Position numbers and translations under genes: made by a program
Part shown: piece after piece, positions 35,590 to 45,683 of the stretch
Position numbering within the stretch: the first letter of the stretch is position 1
How the letters are laid out: each line of letters begins with the position of its first letter
Notes under the pieces: generated by a model
Seen by the model: only the letters and a program-made list of their open reading frames with translations
What the model was told of the DNA's origin: nothing
Databases searched by the model: none
Assembly: GCF_023721815.1 (NCBI RefSeq)
Contig: NZ_JAMDLI010000005.1
Coordinates: 1-64,000 of the forward strand
From: Pleomorphomonas sp. JP5
GTDB taxonomy: Bacteria; Pseudomonadota; Alphaproteobacteria; Rhizobiales; Pleomorphomonadaceae
Length of the DNA: 64,000 nucleotides
Direction of reading: 5' to 3'

Positions 35590-36175
35590 GGAGATATCGG
35601 GCTCCCCTGTTTCAGGGAGCTTGATAGGAGCTGAGGAGATATCTCGTCCTGAGGTCCCCGCCTTCGCGGGGATGACAGTTTATTGATATAAAACAAATAG
35701 TTGCGTTGCGCTTCTGGTGCGTTTCCGCTTCGCTTTCGGCGACCAGATGAGGCTCCCGCTCCTATCACGCTGTCATTCTGCGCGTGAGGCGCAGAACCTC
35801 AGGCAGGAAGAGGTGCTGAGGGAGATATCGGGCTCCCCTGTTTCAGGGAGCTTGATGTGGGCCGAGGAGATATCTCGTCCTGAGGTACACCGTGCATTCG
35901 CGAGCGAATGCACGCGGCCTTCGCGGGGATGACAGTTTATTGATATAAAGCAAAGGGTTGCGTCGCGTTTCCGTTTCGCTTTCGGCGACCAGATGAGGCT
36001 CCCGCTCCTATCATGCTGTCATCCTTGCGCAGGCGAGGACCTCAGGCAGGAAGGGGCGCAACGCCGATATCGGGCTCCCCTGTTTCAGGGAGCTTGATAG
36101 GGGCCGCAGTGTCATCTCGTCCCGAGGTCCCCGCCTTCGCGGGGATGACGGTTAAGTGATATAAAACAAATAGAT
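35590..36175. repeat. Array of palindromic elements (two units plus extra right arm)
   Basis: Right arms near 35625, 35850 and 36085; left arms near 35770 and 36018. Junctions read GGGCTCCC, CTGTTTCA, GGGAGCTTGATA, the same spacer each time. The right arm near 35880 carries a nested palindrome. No gene is supported. Confidence 0.88.
35891..35914. repeat. Nested 24-bp palindrome, CGTGCATTCGC type
   Basis: CGTGCATTCGC, two central bases (GA), then GCGAATGCACG. It lies inside a right arm between GAGGTACAC and CGGCC, the same tip position as at 647. Confidence 0.8.
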
Positions 36176-36210
36176 AGGTCATCTCGCTCGGCCGGCCTAT
36201 CCGCAAACGA

Positions 36211-36240
36211 AAAGGGCGCAGCCTTTCGGTCGCGCCCTTT
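36211..36240 (-). terminator. Terminator of the chemoreceptor gene
   Basis: Stem AAAGGGCGC (36211-36219) and GCGCCCTTT (36232-36240), 12-base loop. Read on the minus strand it is followed by TCGTTTGC, 21 bp after the chemoreceptor stop. Confidence 0.7.
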
Positions 36241-36261
36241 CCCGTGTCTGCTCTGCGCCTC

Positions 36262-38349
36262 TTACGCCGCCCGGATCGTCGCGAGGAACCTCTTCATTTC
36301 CTCGGCAAGCGCCTGGGACTGGGCGGAGAGGTCGCCGGCGAGCGCGTTGACGCGGCCGGCGGCGTCGCCGACGTTCTGGGTGGTGGCGGCGACGGTGGAG
36401 ATGTTGGCGGTGACCTCGGCGGTTCCGGCCGACGCCTGGTTGACGTTGCGGACGATCTCGTGGGTGGCCGAGCCCTGCTGTTCGACGGCCGAGGCGATGG
36501 CGGTGGAATAGTCGCTCATCGACTGGATGGTGCCGGCGATGGAGCCGATGGCGGTCACGGCGCGATCGGTCGACGACTGGATGGCGCCGATCTGGTCGGA
36601 GATGTCGGCGGTGGCCTTGGCGGTCTGGGTGGCCAGCTCCTTCACTTCCGCTGCGACCACGGCGAAGCCGCGCCCCGCTTCGCCCGCCCGCGCCGCCTCG
36701 ATGGTGGCGTTGAGCGCCAGGAGGTTGGTCTGGCCGGCGATGTTGGAGATGAAGGCGATGATGTCGTTGATCTTGCTGGCGGCGTGCGACAGTTCCTGCA
36801 CGATGGACGCGGTGCTGTTGGCCTCGCCGACGGCGGTCTGCGAGATCTGCACCGACTGGGCCACCTGACGGCCGATCTCGCCGACCGAGCTCGACAGCTC
36901 CTCGGCGGCGGCCGAGACCACGGCGACGTTGGCCGAGGCCTGTTCGGCGGCGGCGGCCACGGTGTTCGACCGGCCGGCGGTGTCCTCGACGTTGGCGGCG
37001 AGGTCGCGGGCCGACAGGCTGAGCGTTTCCGACGCCTGGCCGACGGCGGCGACGATGCCGCCGACGGTCGCCTCGAACAAGTCGGCGAGGCGGGCCATCT
37101 CCTGCCGGCGCAGCTCCTGGCGGGTGGCCTCGTCGCGGGCGGCTTCCTCTTCCAGCGCGCGGTTGCGCGAGAGCGAGGTCTTGAACACCTCGACCGAGGC
37201 GGCCATGGCGCCCATCTCGTCGCGCTTGCCGACGCCGGGGATGGCGGTGTCGAGGTCGCCGTCGGCGATGCGGCCGATGGCGCCGGTCATGTCGGTGAGC
37301 GGGCGGATGACGCGGCGGCGCACCACCCAGAGCACGGCGGCCGAGCCGACGACGGCGGCGATCAGCGAGCCGAGCGACACCCACAGGCTGGAGCGGCTCT
37401 GGGCGATGGCGGCGGCGAGCGCGTCGGCGGCAACGTCGAAGGCGGCGTCGCGCAGGGCGATCACCTTCTCCCACATGGCGACGGTGCGGCTGCGATAGCC
37501 GGCGCCGTCATAGGGGAACTTGCCGTCGGCGAAGCCCGGCTCCACCTCGGCGCGGATGCCGGCGAAATAGTCGACATAGCCGCTCTTGGTGTTGGCGAGG
37601 GCGGTCTTGAAGGCGGCCGGCGTGTCCTCGAGGCTGCCGAGCGCGGCGAGCGATCCCCAGATCTGGTCGGTGGGGCCGCGCAGCAGCGCCAGCTCGACCT
37701 GCCGCTCGGGGCCGACCGGCTGGGCGGCGGCGACCACGGTCTGGAACATGCCGGCGTAGCGGCCGCCATAGTTGCGCAGGTCCCAGGCGGTGGAGGCGAC
37801 GTCGGCCCAGCGGAAGGCGATGCCGCTCGAGCGCGACAACAGCCGCGTTTCCGTGGCCATGACGGCGCCGGCGGCGGTGTTGATGGCGGTGAACTTCTCG
37901 GTGATCGCCTTCACCGCGTCGCCGCGCTGGTCGACGGGAAGGGCGAGCTTCTCGCCGGCGAAGGCGCGGGCGTCCTTGAACTGGGCCTCGATGCCGGTCA
38001 TGGCGGCGTTCAGCGCCTCGGCGCCGTCGAGCCCGTCGGCGGTGGCCGCGTCGACGGCGGCGCGGGCCTTGGCCATCACCGCGTCGGTCTTGCCGCGCAG
38101 GGCGGCGAAGTCGGCATCGGCCTTGATCTCGTCGGGCGACTTGCTCTGCGACAAGAGCGTGGTCAGGCCGCGCTCGCCATTCATCTGGTTGGGAATGTCC
38201 GACACCGCGCGCAGCGTGGCGAGGCGAACGGCGCCCTGCTCGGCCTCGGCCAGGGCGCGGTACTGCCGCAGGGCCGCCGAGGTGGCGATGGCGCAGGCGA
38301 TGAGGGCGATGAACAGGATCGAAATGGACAGAAGGCGGCTCAAGGACAT
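36262..38349 (-). CDS. Methyl-accepting chemotaxis protein
   Basis: 695 residues. A first membrane span ([20 protein letters not shown]) is followed by a large helical periplasmic sensor domain of about 280 residues ([20 protein letters not shown] suggests a four-helix nitrate/nitrite-sensing-like fold), a second span ([18 protein letters not shown]), a HAMP domain ([20 protein letters not shown]) and the cytoplasmic signalling hairpin with [20 protein letters not shown]. The hairpin feeds CheA/CheW. The ATG at 38349 has GGAG upstream; the frame continues to a TTG directly behind the next gene's stop, but that start has no support. Stand-alone, with its own terminator. Confidence 0.9.
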   Translation of the reverse strand: MSLSRLLSISILFIALIACAIATSAALRQYRALAEAEQGAVRLATLRAVSDIPNQMNGERGLTTLLSQSKSPDEIKADADFAALRGKTDAVMAKARAAVDAATADGLDGAEALNAAMTGIEAQFKDARAFAGEKLALPVDQRGDAVKAITEKFTAINTAAGAVMATETRLLSRSSGIAFRWADVASTAWDLRNYGGRYAGMFQTVVAAAQPVGPERQVELALLRGPTDQIWGSLAALGSLEDTPAAFKTALANTKSGYVDYFAGIRAEVEPGFADGKFPYDGAGYRSRTVAMWEKVIALRDAAFDVAADALAAAIAQSRSSLWVSLGSLIAAVVGSAAVLWVVRRRVIRPLTDMTGAIGRIADGDLDTAIPGVGKRDEMGAMAASVEVFKTSLSRNRALEEEAARDEATRQELRRQEMARLADLFEATVGGIVAAVGQASETLSLSARDLAANVEDTAGRSNTVAAAAEQASANVAVVSAAAEELSSSVGEIGRQVAQSVQISQTAVGEANSTASIVQELSHAASKINDIIAFISNIAGQTNLLALNATIEAARAGEAGRGFAVVAAEVKELATQTAKATADISDQIGAIQSSTDRAVTAIGSIAGTIQSMSDYSTAIASAVEQQGSATHEIVRNVNQASAGTAEVTANISTVAATTQNVGDAAGRVNALAGDLSAQSQALAEEMKRFLATIRAA

Positions 38350-38460
38350 GCACACAACTCCGCTGAATTGTACGACCTTTGAGTGCAACCGACTGAATGA
38401 AACGTTAAAATCGGCGGTAAAGTTGCCGAGGGCGTTCAGATTTTTATCCGGATGAGACAA

Positions 38461-39648
38461 TTACCGATGGTGGCGGGGGATGAACAGCACCGCCAGGATG
38501 GCGGCGGCGACGGCGGACAGCACGAGATAGCCGGTGGCGATCGAGGTCGCCTCCATCAGCGGGCCGAGCAGAAGCGGCGAGACGAACTGGCCGGAAAACA
38601 TGCAGGTGCTGAAGACGGCCATGGCGCGGCCGAGAAGCGGCCCCTTCACATGCTCGTCGATCAGCACCGAGGTGGTCGAGAAGGCGAGGGCGTTGCCGAT
38701 GCCGAGCATGGCGCAGCCGGCGGCGAGAACGGGCAGGCTTTCCGACAGGCCGAGGATCAGGAACGACAGGCCCCAGGCGACGGCGCTCAGCCGCAGCAGG
38801 GCAAGGTACGAGAAGCGCCTGCCGAGCCAGCCGAACCCGCCGCCGACGATGCTGGAGGTCGCCGCCATCAGGGCCATGTAGACCGAGACCAGCACGGGGG
38901 TGGTGAGGTTGAGCTGGCCGAGGCGCAGCGGCAGGAAGACCGCCAGCGCGTAAAGCATGATGGCCTGGATCAGCACCAGCAGGTAGACGCCGACAAGGGC
39001 CGGCCGCAGCAGCGAGGCGAGGCCGTCGTCCGCCTGCCGCCCGCGCGCCTCGTCGACGGCGTCGGGAATGGCGACCAGCGCGGCCAGCCCCAGCGGCAGG
39101 CCCACGACGTAGAGCCCGAAGGTGGCGTGCCAGGAGAAAGCGGTGGCCAGGGCGCCGCCGACGACGGGAAAGAGCACGCCGCCGAAGCTGGTCGCCGTGG
39201 TGCGCCAGCCCAGGACGCGGTCGCGGATCGCCCCCCGATAGAGCGACAGCAGGGCCACCGTGGTGCCGGTGAAGACGAAGGCCGCCCCGACGCCGAACGC
39301 CAGCCGGCTGGCGATGAGCGGCGCGTAGCTGTCGGTGATGATGCCGGCGCTGCCGGCGATGCCGTAGAGCAGCAATCCGCCGGCCAGCGGCAGGCGGATG
39401 CCCCAGCGGTCGATCATCCAGCCGGCCAGCGGGCTGACGAGGGCAATGACCAGCCCGTGGGCGGTGAGGATGAGGCCGGCCGCCGTGCCGTCGACCCCAA
39501 GGTCGCCGCGCATGACGTCCATGACCGGCGTGATGGCCGACCCCGCCATCACGGCCAGCGTCGAGGCGAGCAGCAGCAGCGCCAGGGCTGCGCGATGGGG
39601 CAGGCCGGTGGATGGGGCGGTCTGCTCCGGGGCGGGGCGGTCGGGCAT
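38461..39648 (-). CDS. MFS transporter (drug/H+ antiporter-like)
   Basis: 395 residues with about 12 spans. STLAVMAGSAITPVMDVMRG near the start and the loop GWMIDRWGIRLPLAGG are typical of DHA-type efflux carriers. It is divergent from a TetR gene, with a TGTCA-N5-TGACA site between, so it is probably the efflux pump that TetR controls. The start at 39648 has AAGGAGAG upstream; an extension to 39708 overlaps the operator. The substrate is not predictable. Confidence 0.85.
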   Translation of the reverse strand: MPDRPAPEQTAPSTGLPHRAALALLLLASTLAVMAGSAITPVMDVMRGDLGVDGTAAGLILTAHGLVIALVSPLAGWMIDRWGIRLPLAGGLLLYGIAGSAGIITDSYAPLIASRLAFGVGAAFVFTGTTVALLSLYRGAIRDRVLGWRTTATSFGGVLFPVVGGALATAFSWHATFGLYVVGLPLGLAALVAIPDAVDEARGRQADDGLASLLRPALVGVYLLVLIQAIMLYALAVFLPLRLGQLNLTTPVLVSVYMALMAATSSIVGGGFGWLGRRFSYLALLRLSAVAWGLSFLILGLSESLPVLAAGCAMLGIGNALAFSTTSVLIDEHVKGPLLGRAMAVFSTCMFSGQFVSPLLLGPLMEATSIATGYLVLSAVAAAILAVLFIPRHHR

Positions 39649-39702
39649 GGCTCTCTCCTTCGAAATGGCGTTGGGGAGAGAAATCAGACAATAAATGTAA
39701 TT

Positions 39703-39717
39703 TGTCAATCAGTGACA
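39703..39717. promoter_or_regulatory. Palindromic operator between MFS and TetR genes
   Basis: TGTCA, five bases, TGACA, within an AT-rich patch also framed by AATGT and ACATT. It lies 55 bp from the MFS start and 53 bp from the TetR start. Confidence 0.55.
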
Positions 39718-39769
39718 TTTTCTAGCGAGGCGCGTTTGCGCTTCGGCTGCGATATGCTAACCATGGGGC

Positions 39770-40441
39770 ATGGAACCTGGCGCAAATGCTCCGGCCGGTG
39801 GGCGTCCACCGCTCCGCGAGCGCAAGAAACGTCTCACCCGGCGGGCGCTCGTCGACGCGGCCCTGGCGCTGTTCGCGGAGAAGGGCTTCGCCGCGACGAC
39901 GCTCGACGAGCTGGTCGACCGCGTCGACGTGTCGAAGAAGACCTTCTTCCGCTACTTCCCTTCCAAGGAGGATGTCGCCATCGCCTCCGAGGGCGAGTTC
40001 TGGGAGGCTTTTCTCGAAAGGGTTCGCGGCAGCGACGTGGAGGGGAACCTGCTCGCCTTCCTGAGGCAGGCGCTTCTGGCGACGCTCCGGGCGATGGAGC
40101 CGGACTGGGACAGCCGCTTTCTTGAGACGCGGCGGATCGTCGCCCATGCCGGCGGCTCCCTCCTCTACGACCACTCGGACCTTGCCTCGCTCCGGGCGCA
40201 GCGGCAGCTGATCGACATGCTCGGCGACAAGATCGGCATCGACGGCCGCGACGACGTCCGGCTGCGCCTGCTCGGGGAGCTCGTGCTCGGCGCCTGGCGC
40301 TGCGGCGCCAGCAACTGGGTGGCCGGCCGTGGCGCCGGCGCGGAGGGCATCCGCGGCCACGGCGGCCGGGCGCTGCTGGCGCGCCGCGTCGAGGAAGCAT
40401 TCGACGCCATTCCCGCGAGCCTCGCCCTTGCCGCCGATTGA
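39770..40441 (+). CDS. TetR/AcrR family regulator
   Basis: 223 residues. Helix-turn-helix: RRALVDAALALFAEKGFAAT then TLDELVDRVDVSKKTFFRYF at about residues 24-65, with the FPSKED segment after it. The C-terminal domain resembles those of the MftR/SACE_7040-like group (EAFLERVRGSDVEG). It is divergent from the MFS gene and is probably its repressor. Confidence 0.88.
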   Translation: MEPGANAPAGGRPPLRERKKRLTRRALVDAALALFAEKGFAATTLDELVDRVDVSKKTFFRYFPSKEDVAIASEGEFWEAFLERVRGSDVEGNLLAFLRQALLATLRAMEPDWDSRFLETRRIVAHAGGSLLYDHSDLASLRAQRQLIDMLGDKIGIDGRDDVRLRLLGELVLGAWRCGASNWVAGRGAGAEGIRGHGGRALLARRVEEAFDAIPASLALAAD

Positions 40442-40579
40442 TATGAAACGGGGAGATGGGTTGCGTTTCCGGCGTGGTTCCGGCGTTCGGGAGGGGGGAG
40501 CTATCATGCGCCCTCGTTCATGGAGCGTGATATCGGCCGATCAGCTCCACCTTCCTGAGGTCCTGCGCCTTCGCGCAGG

Positions 40580-41690
40580 ATGACAAATTTATATATATGA
40601 CAAACAGTTAGATGATTGCGTGTCGGTTGTCCGCTGTCGCCGTGCTGCGGGATTAGGCTCCCCTTCCCATCACGCTGTCCTCCTCTGCGAAGGCAGAGGA
40701 TCTCAGGCAAAAAGAGGCGAGGGGGGAGCTATCATGCGCCCTTCGTTCATGGAGCGTGATATCGGCCGATCAGCTCCACCTTCCTGAGGTCCTGCGCCTA
40801 AAGCGCAGGATGACGGTTAATATATATAAAACAATGAGATAGGTGTTCCGCTAGCGCTTGGCGCGTTTCGCCCTCCATCCATGGCATGTGGTGTGGTGGA
40901 TGAGCTGCGTAACCGGGTTATCCCGCTGTATTCTCTATATAAAACGTCATCCTGCGCTTTAGGCGCAGGACCTCGGGCAGGATGAGGCGAGGGGTTGATA
41001 TCGGGCGCCTTGTTCATGGAGCGTGATATGGGCGGAGGAAATTTCTCGTCCTGAGGTCCTGCGCCTCACGCGCAGGATGACAAATTTATATATATGACAA
41101 ACGGTTAGCTGATCGCGTGTCGGTTGTCCGCTGTCGCCGTACTGCGGGATTAGGCTCCCCTTCCCATCACGCTGTCCTCCTCTGCGAAGGCAGAGGATCT
41201 CAGGCAAAAAGAGGCGAGGGGGGCTATCATGCGCCCTTCGTTCATGGAGCGTGATATGGGCCGTTCAGCTCCACCTTCCTGAGGTCCTGCGCCTAAAGCG
41301 CAGGATGACGGTTAATATATATAAAACAATGAGATAGGTGTTCCGCTAGCGCTTGGCGCGTTTCGCCCTCCATCCATGGCATGTGGTGTGGTGGATGAGC
41401 TGCGTAACCGGGTTATCCCGCTGTATTCTCTATATAAAACGTCATCCTGCGCTTTAGGCGCAGGACCTCGGGCAGGATGAGGCGAGGGGTTGATATCGGG
41501 CGCCTTGTTCATGGAGCGTGATATGGGCGGAGGAAATTTCTCGTCCTGAGGTCCTGCGCCTCACGCGCAGGATGACAAATTTATATATATGACAAACGGT
41601 TAGCTGATCGCGTGTCGGTTGTCCGCTGTCGCCGTGCTGCGGGATTAGGCTCCCCTTCCCATCACGCTGTCCTCCTCTGCGAAGGCCTCT
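40580..41690. repeat. Tandem duplication with 495-bp period inside the array
   Basis: The block from 40841 (AGGTGTTCCGCTAGCGCTTG) recurs at 41336, exactly 495 bp later, with near identity over the whole period; two 66-codon frames at 40817 and 41312 translate to the same peptide. A third partial copy starts near 41572. Each period contains two elements, so the array grew by duplication of a two-element block. Confidence 0.88.
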
Positions 41691-41712
41691 TGCATTCGCA
41701 CACGGATGCAAG
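41689..41712. repeat. Nested palindrome, degenerate CTTGCATTCGC type
   Basis: CTTGCATTCGCA followed by CACGGATGCAAG; mismatches at the centre. Inside the last left arm of the array. Confidence 0.7.
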
Positions 41713-41921
41713 GTGGATCTCGGGCCGGAAGGGGTGCGAGGGATATATCGGGCGGCGGTTTCCATTGCGCTCTTCCCCTTTCTCGATCGTGGGTTGCCGG
41801 CTCCTTAGCCTTTGGTTTGCTGGGAAAATGCCGGTTTGGCGGGCGATTTGATTGTTTTTGTTAACTGGGGGGCAAGGCAAAGGGGGGATGGTGCTACGCA
41901 AAGAGAAACAGTGAGGTAACC

Positions 41922-42809
41922 ATGCGTTGGGGCGGGGCGATCGGCGCTATGGCGCTTCTGGGTGGCGTGGCGCTGGCTTTGCCGGCCCTGGCCGAGGACT
42001 GGCAGGTTGCCAGCGCGGCCGGCAAGGCCTTCCGGCTTGAGGGCACCTCGTGGGTGCAGGTCAAGCCGGCCGAGACCATTGCCGTGGGCGGCACGGTGAA
42101 GACGCTCGGCTCGGGTACGCTGACGCTGACGCGCAAGGGCGTGACGGTGACCATTTCGCCCAACAGCCGGGTGCAGGTTGCCGAGCGCATGAACGGCACG
42201 TTCACCGACGTGATCCAGACCGCCGGCAGCACGGCGGTGGAGGTCGACCCCAAGCGGCGCATCCGCCTGGCCGTGGCGACGCCCTACATGGCGGCGGTGG
42301 TGAAGGGCACGGTGTTCACCGTGTCCACCTTCCAGGGATACTCGGAAACCACCGTGCAGCGCGGCCGCGTGGCGGTGATCGACACCCGCAACCGGCTGGA
42401 AGCCGAGGTGACGGCCGGGCAGGTGGCCACGGCCGGCCCGGAGACGCCGCTGCAGCTCTCCGGCGCGGGCACGCTGGACACGCCGGAGCCCTTCAAGGGC
42501 AAGGTGGTGACGCGGGCGGCCGACGGCACGCTGACCGAATCCGTCAACGGGGCCGGCAAGACGGTGACCAGCCGGGCCGGCGGCAACGCCAATGGCGCCG
42601 GCAAATCGGAGAACAGCAAGGCCGGCGGCAACGCGGGCGGCAACGGCAACGGCAACTCGGGCAACAGCAACTCGAGCAACAGCAACTCGGGCGGCAACGG
42701 CAACTCCAGCAGCCATTCCAGCGGCAACTCCGGCAGCAACAATGCCGGCGGCAATTCGAACGGCGCGGGCAACTCCGGCAACAGCAACGCGGGTGGTAAA
42801 TCGAAGTGA
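41922..42809 (+). CDS. FecR domain protein with Gly/Ser/Asn-rich tail
   Basis: 295 residues. A signal peptide (MRWGGAIGAMALLGGVALAL, then PALA) is followed by a FecR-like barrel at about residues 30-160: KAFRLEGTSWVQVKPAETIA, GGTVKTLGSGTLTLTRKG, AVATPYMAAVVKGTVFTV. From about residue 205 on the protein is almost only Gly, Asn and Ser (for example GGNGNGNSGNSNSSNSNSGG), a probable disordered or adhesive tail. Its stop overlaps the GTG start of the CHASE2 diguanylate cyclase gene, and FecR-CHASE2 neighbours are common, so the FecR protein probably feeds a periplasmic signal to the CHASE2 domain. Confidence 0.85.
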   Translation: MRWGGAIGAMALLGGVALALPALAEDWQVASAAGKAFRLEGTSWVQVKPAETIAVGGTVKTLGSGTLTLTRKGVTVTISPNSRVQVAERMNGTFTDVIQTAGSTAVEVDPKRRIRLAVATPYMAAVVKGTVFTVSTFQGYSETTVQRGRVAVIDTRNRLEAEVTAGQVATAGPETPLQLSGAGTLDTPEPFKGKVVTRAADGTLTESVNGAGKTVTSRAGGNANGAGKSENSKAGGNAGGNGNGNSGNSNSSNSNSGGNGNSSSHSSGNSGSNNAGGNSNGAGNSGNSNAGGKSK

Positions 42810-45559
42810 CGGTGAGCCGGATCGACACGGCGATTGCCTGGGGGGCGGCGCGGCTCGGCGCCGTTCCGCTGGCGCGCATCGCCGAGGTGACGATCCGGGC
42901 GGCGCTGGTGGCGGCGGTGCTGGCCGTGGCCGGCCTGATGGGCTGGCTTGGCCGGCTCGACGACCGGTTGACCGACCTGCGCTTCGGCTTCGGCACGCGC
43001 GCGCCCAGCCAGTCGCTGGTGATGGTGGACATCGACGCCAAGAGCCTCGACGCCATCGGCGTGTGGCCGTGGGACCGGACGATCCACGCCCGCCTCGTCG
43101 AGCGGCTGCAAGACCTGGGCGCCCGGCAGATCGCCTTCGACATCGACTTCAGCGCCCGCTCCAACCCCGCCTCCGACGCCGCCTTCGCCAAGGCGATCGG
43201 CGGGGCGGAGGTGCCGGTGTTCCTGGCCGCCTTCCGCCAGAACAAGGCGTCGGGCGATCCCGAAACCGTGCTGAACCGGCCGATCGACCTGTTGGCCGCC
43301 GAAGGCTGGCCGGCGCTGGTCAACGTGCCGGTGGACGCGGACGGCCGGGTTCGGCGCTTTCCGGCGGACATGACGATTGACGGCGAGCGGCTCGACGCCC
43401 TGCCGGCGCTGATCGCCGGGGCGCCGCAGGGGACGGGCCCGATCGCCATCGACTATTCCATCGATCTTCACGCTCTGCCGCACGTGTCGGCGTCCGACGT
43501 GCTCGACGGCAGCGTGACGGCCGGGGCGATCGCCGGCAAGACGGCGCTGGTGGGCGCGCGGGCGCTGGAGCTGCACGACTTCCTGCTGGTGCCGCGCTGG
43601 GGCATGGTGGCCGGCGCCGACGTGGTGGCCATGGCCTCGGAAACGCTGATCCAGGGGCGCAACCTCAGCCGCCTGCCGGCGCTGCCCTTCGCCCTGCCGC
43701 TGATGGCGCTGGCCCTCGGCCTGTCGCTGCTGCCGGCTCGGCGGGCGCTGGCGGCGCTGTTCGCCCTTGCCATTCTGACCGAGGCGGCGGCCGTGGCGCT
43801 GCAGGTGCTGGACGCGACGGTGCTGGAAACGGCGATGCCGCTCATGGCGGCGGGCGGGCTGATGGCGCTGGTTCTCTTCCGCGAGTATGGCCTGCGCTGC
43901 GCCATGCTGACCGTGGCGCGGCGCGAGACCGTCAACACCCGCCGCTTCCTGGAGCGGGTGATCGACGACGGCTTCGACGGCATCATCCTGATCGACGAGC
44001 GCGACGGTCTCACGCGCATCAACGGCGAGGCGGTGCGCCTTCTGGGCCTGGGCGAAGCGAGCCCCAGGACGGTGGCGGACCTGCCGGCGCCGCTGCCGGC
44101 CGTGGTGGCGGCGGTGCGCCGGGCCGACGGCAGCCGGGCCAGCGCGACCGACATCGTGGAGGTCGAGCGGCGGGTGCTGGAGTATTCCGTCGTGGCCTTT
44201 CCGCTGGAGGGTGGCGCCTTCCGGCAGGGCGTCAACCGCATGTGCGTGTCGGTGGCGCTGCGCGACGTGACGGCGCGCCAGCGGGCGGCCGACCGGCTGC
44301 GGCACATGGCCCTGCACGACGAGCTGACCGGCCTTGCCAACCGCGCCGGCCTCGCCGAAGCCGCCTCCGGGGCGGGCGGGGCGCTGATCTATTTCGACCT
44401 CGACCAGTTCAAGATCGTCAACGACAGCCTGGGCCACAAGACCGGCGACCAGCTGCTGGTGGAGGTGGCGCGGCGGGCGGCGGCGCGGGTGGGTGGCTCT
44501 GGCACGCTGGCGCGCATGGGCGGCGACGAGTTCGCCGTCTACTGCCCCGAGGGGCTGGACGCGGCCGGCGAACTGGCCGCCGCGTTGCTGGCCGATTTTG
44601 CGACGCCGTTCACCGTCGGCGGCCACCGGGTGACCGTGGGCGCCAGCTTCGGCGTGGCCGGCGCCGAGTGGGACTGCCACGACCTCAACGTGCTGATGCG
44701 CCGGGCCGACCTGGCGCTCAACGTCGCGCAGAAGCAGGGCCGCCGCCGCATCGCCCATTTCGAGGCGGCGATGGAGGCGAAGCTGATGCGCCGGCTGATG
44801 CTGGAGAGCGAGCTGGCCGCCGCGCTCGACCGGGGCGAGATCCACGTGGCCTACCAGCCGCAATTCGACCTTGCCACCGGCGAGGTGGTGAGCGCCGAGG
44901 CCCTGATGCGCTGGCGCCACCCGAGTCTGGGCAACGTGCCGCCCAACGTGTTCATTCCCATCGCCGAGGAAACCGGCCTCATCCACCAGCTGACCGGCTG
45001 GATGATGAAGCGCGCGGCTCTCGACGCCGTGGCCTGGGCGCGGCCCATTCCGGTGGCGGTGAACGTGTCGGTGCTCGACCTCAAGTCGGGCGACGTGCCG
45101 GCCATGGCGGTGGCCGCGCTGGAGTATTCCGGCCTGCCGGCCAGCCGCTTCGAGCTGGAGGTGACCGAATCCGCCTTCGTCGGCGCCGACCCCACGGTGA
45201 GCGACGCCTTCGACCGGCTGCGCGCCCGCGGCATCGCGCTGGCGCTCGACGACTACGGCACCGGCTACGCGTCGCTGGGCTACCTGCACCGCTTCCCCTT
45301 CACCGTGCTGAAGATCGACAAGAGCTTCGTCGACGGCGTGCCCGCCGACCCCGACGCCATGGTCATCCTGCAATCGGTCGTGGTGCTGGCCCGCGGCCTC
45401 GGCCTGAAAACGGTGGCCGAGGGCGTGGAACTGCCCGAACAGCGCGACGCCCTGGAGGCGCTGGGCTGCGACATCGGCCAGGGCTACCTGTTCTCCGCCC
45501 CCGTGAGCAACTCGGTGCTGGCGAAGATGCTGGCGAAAGAGCGCGCGGCGGTGGGGTAG
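42806..45559 (+). CDS. CHASE2-PAS-GGDEF-EAL cyclic-di-GMP enzyme
   Basis: 917 residues from a GTG that overlaps the fecR stop. One span (about 28-48), a periplasmic CHASE2 domain (DDRLTDLRFGFGTRAPSQSL to about 290), three spans (about 290-360), a PAS-like segment (IDDGFDGIILIDERDGLTRI), GGDEF (MGGDEF at about 571-576) and EAL (AEALMRW at about 697, DDYGTGYASLGYLHRFPF, KIDKSFV, EGVE). Both active-site signatures are intact. No RxxD inhibitory site precedes GGDEF, since GGSG stands there. It could therefore make or break c-di-GMP; which activity dominates is not readable. Confidence 0.93.
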   Translation: MTVSRIDTAIAWGAARLGAVPLARIAEVTIRAALVAAVLAVAGLMGWLGRLDDRLTDLRFGFGTRAPSQSLVMVDIDAKSLDAIGVWPWDRTIHARLVERLQDLGARQIAFDIDFSARSNPASDAAFAKAIGGAEVPVFLAAFRQNKASGDPETVLNRPIDLLAAEGWPALVNVPVDADGRVRRFPADMTIDGERLDALPALIAGAPQGTGPIAIDYSIDLHALPHVSASDVLDGSVTAGAIAGKTALVGARALELHDFLLVPRWGMVAGADVVAMASETLIQGRNLSRLPALPFALPLMALALGLSLLPARRALAALFALAILTEAAAVALQVLDATVLETAMPLMAAGGLMALVLFREYGLRCAMLTVARRETVNTRRFLERVIDDGFDGIILIDERDGLTRINGEAVRLLGLGEASPRTVADLPAPLPAVVAAVRRADGSRASATDIVEVERRVLEYSVVAFPLEGGAFRQGVNRMCVSVALRDVTARQRAADRLRHMALHDELTGLANRAGLAEAASGAGGALIYFDLDQFKIVNDSLGHKTGDQLLVEVARRAAARVGGSGTLARMGGDEFAVYCPEGLDAAGELAAALLADFATPFTVGGHRVTVGASFGVAGAEWDCHDLNVLMRRADLALNVAQKQGRRRIAHFEAAMEAKLMRRLMLESELAAALDRGEIHVAYQPQFDLATGEVVSAEALMRWRHPSLGNVPPNVFIPIAEETGLIHQLTGWMMKRAALDAVAWARPIPVAVNVSVLDLKSGDVPAMAVAALEYSGLPASRFELEVTESAFVGADPTVSDAFDRLRARGIALALDDYGTGYASLGYLHRFPFTVLKIDKSFVDGVPADPDAMVILQSVVVLARGLGLKTVAEGVELPEQRDALEALGCDIGQGYLFSAPVSNSVLAKMLAKERAAVG

Positions 45560-45683
45560 GGGATGGGTGAGACCGGCATGGTTCGCAAGGTCCGATGGAT
45601 GACCAGCCGTCATTTCAGGTCGCTTGCGGATCCGATCGCGCCATGCAAGCCTTCCGACCCCGAATGAATCGAGCTTAGGCGCG

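Larger units (their letters stand above)
40450..41760. repeat. Long array of palindromic elements (five units)
   Basis: Right arms near 40525, 40755, 41020, 41250 and 41515; left arms near 40675, 40948, 41170, 41443 and 41668. The left arms at 40675 and 41170 use a variant tip (CTCTGCGAAGGCAGAGGATC) in place of the usual GCGCAGG tip. No gene is supported in the 1.3 kb. Confidence 0.88.

Noticed and set aside
38350-38460. Longer chemoreceptor starting at the TTG at 38460
   Set aside because: The extension abuts the neighbouring gene's stop, has no ribosome site and would put a non-hydrophobic stretch before the first membrane span.
40817-41512. Two identical 66-codon frames at 40817 and 41312
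   Set aside because: They are translations of duplicated repeat arms and linkers, without ribosome sites.
42284-45613. 1109-codon open frame on the minus strand
   Set aside because: It is the antisense shadow of the GGDEF-EAL and FecR genes; composition is His/Arg/Gln-rich and no domain is visible.
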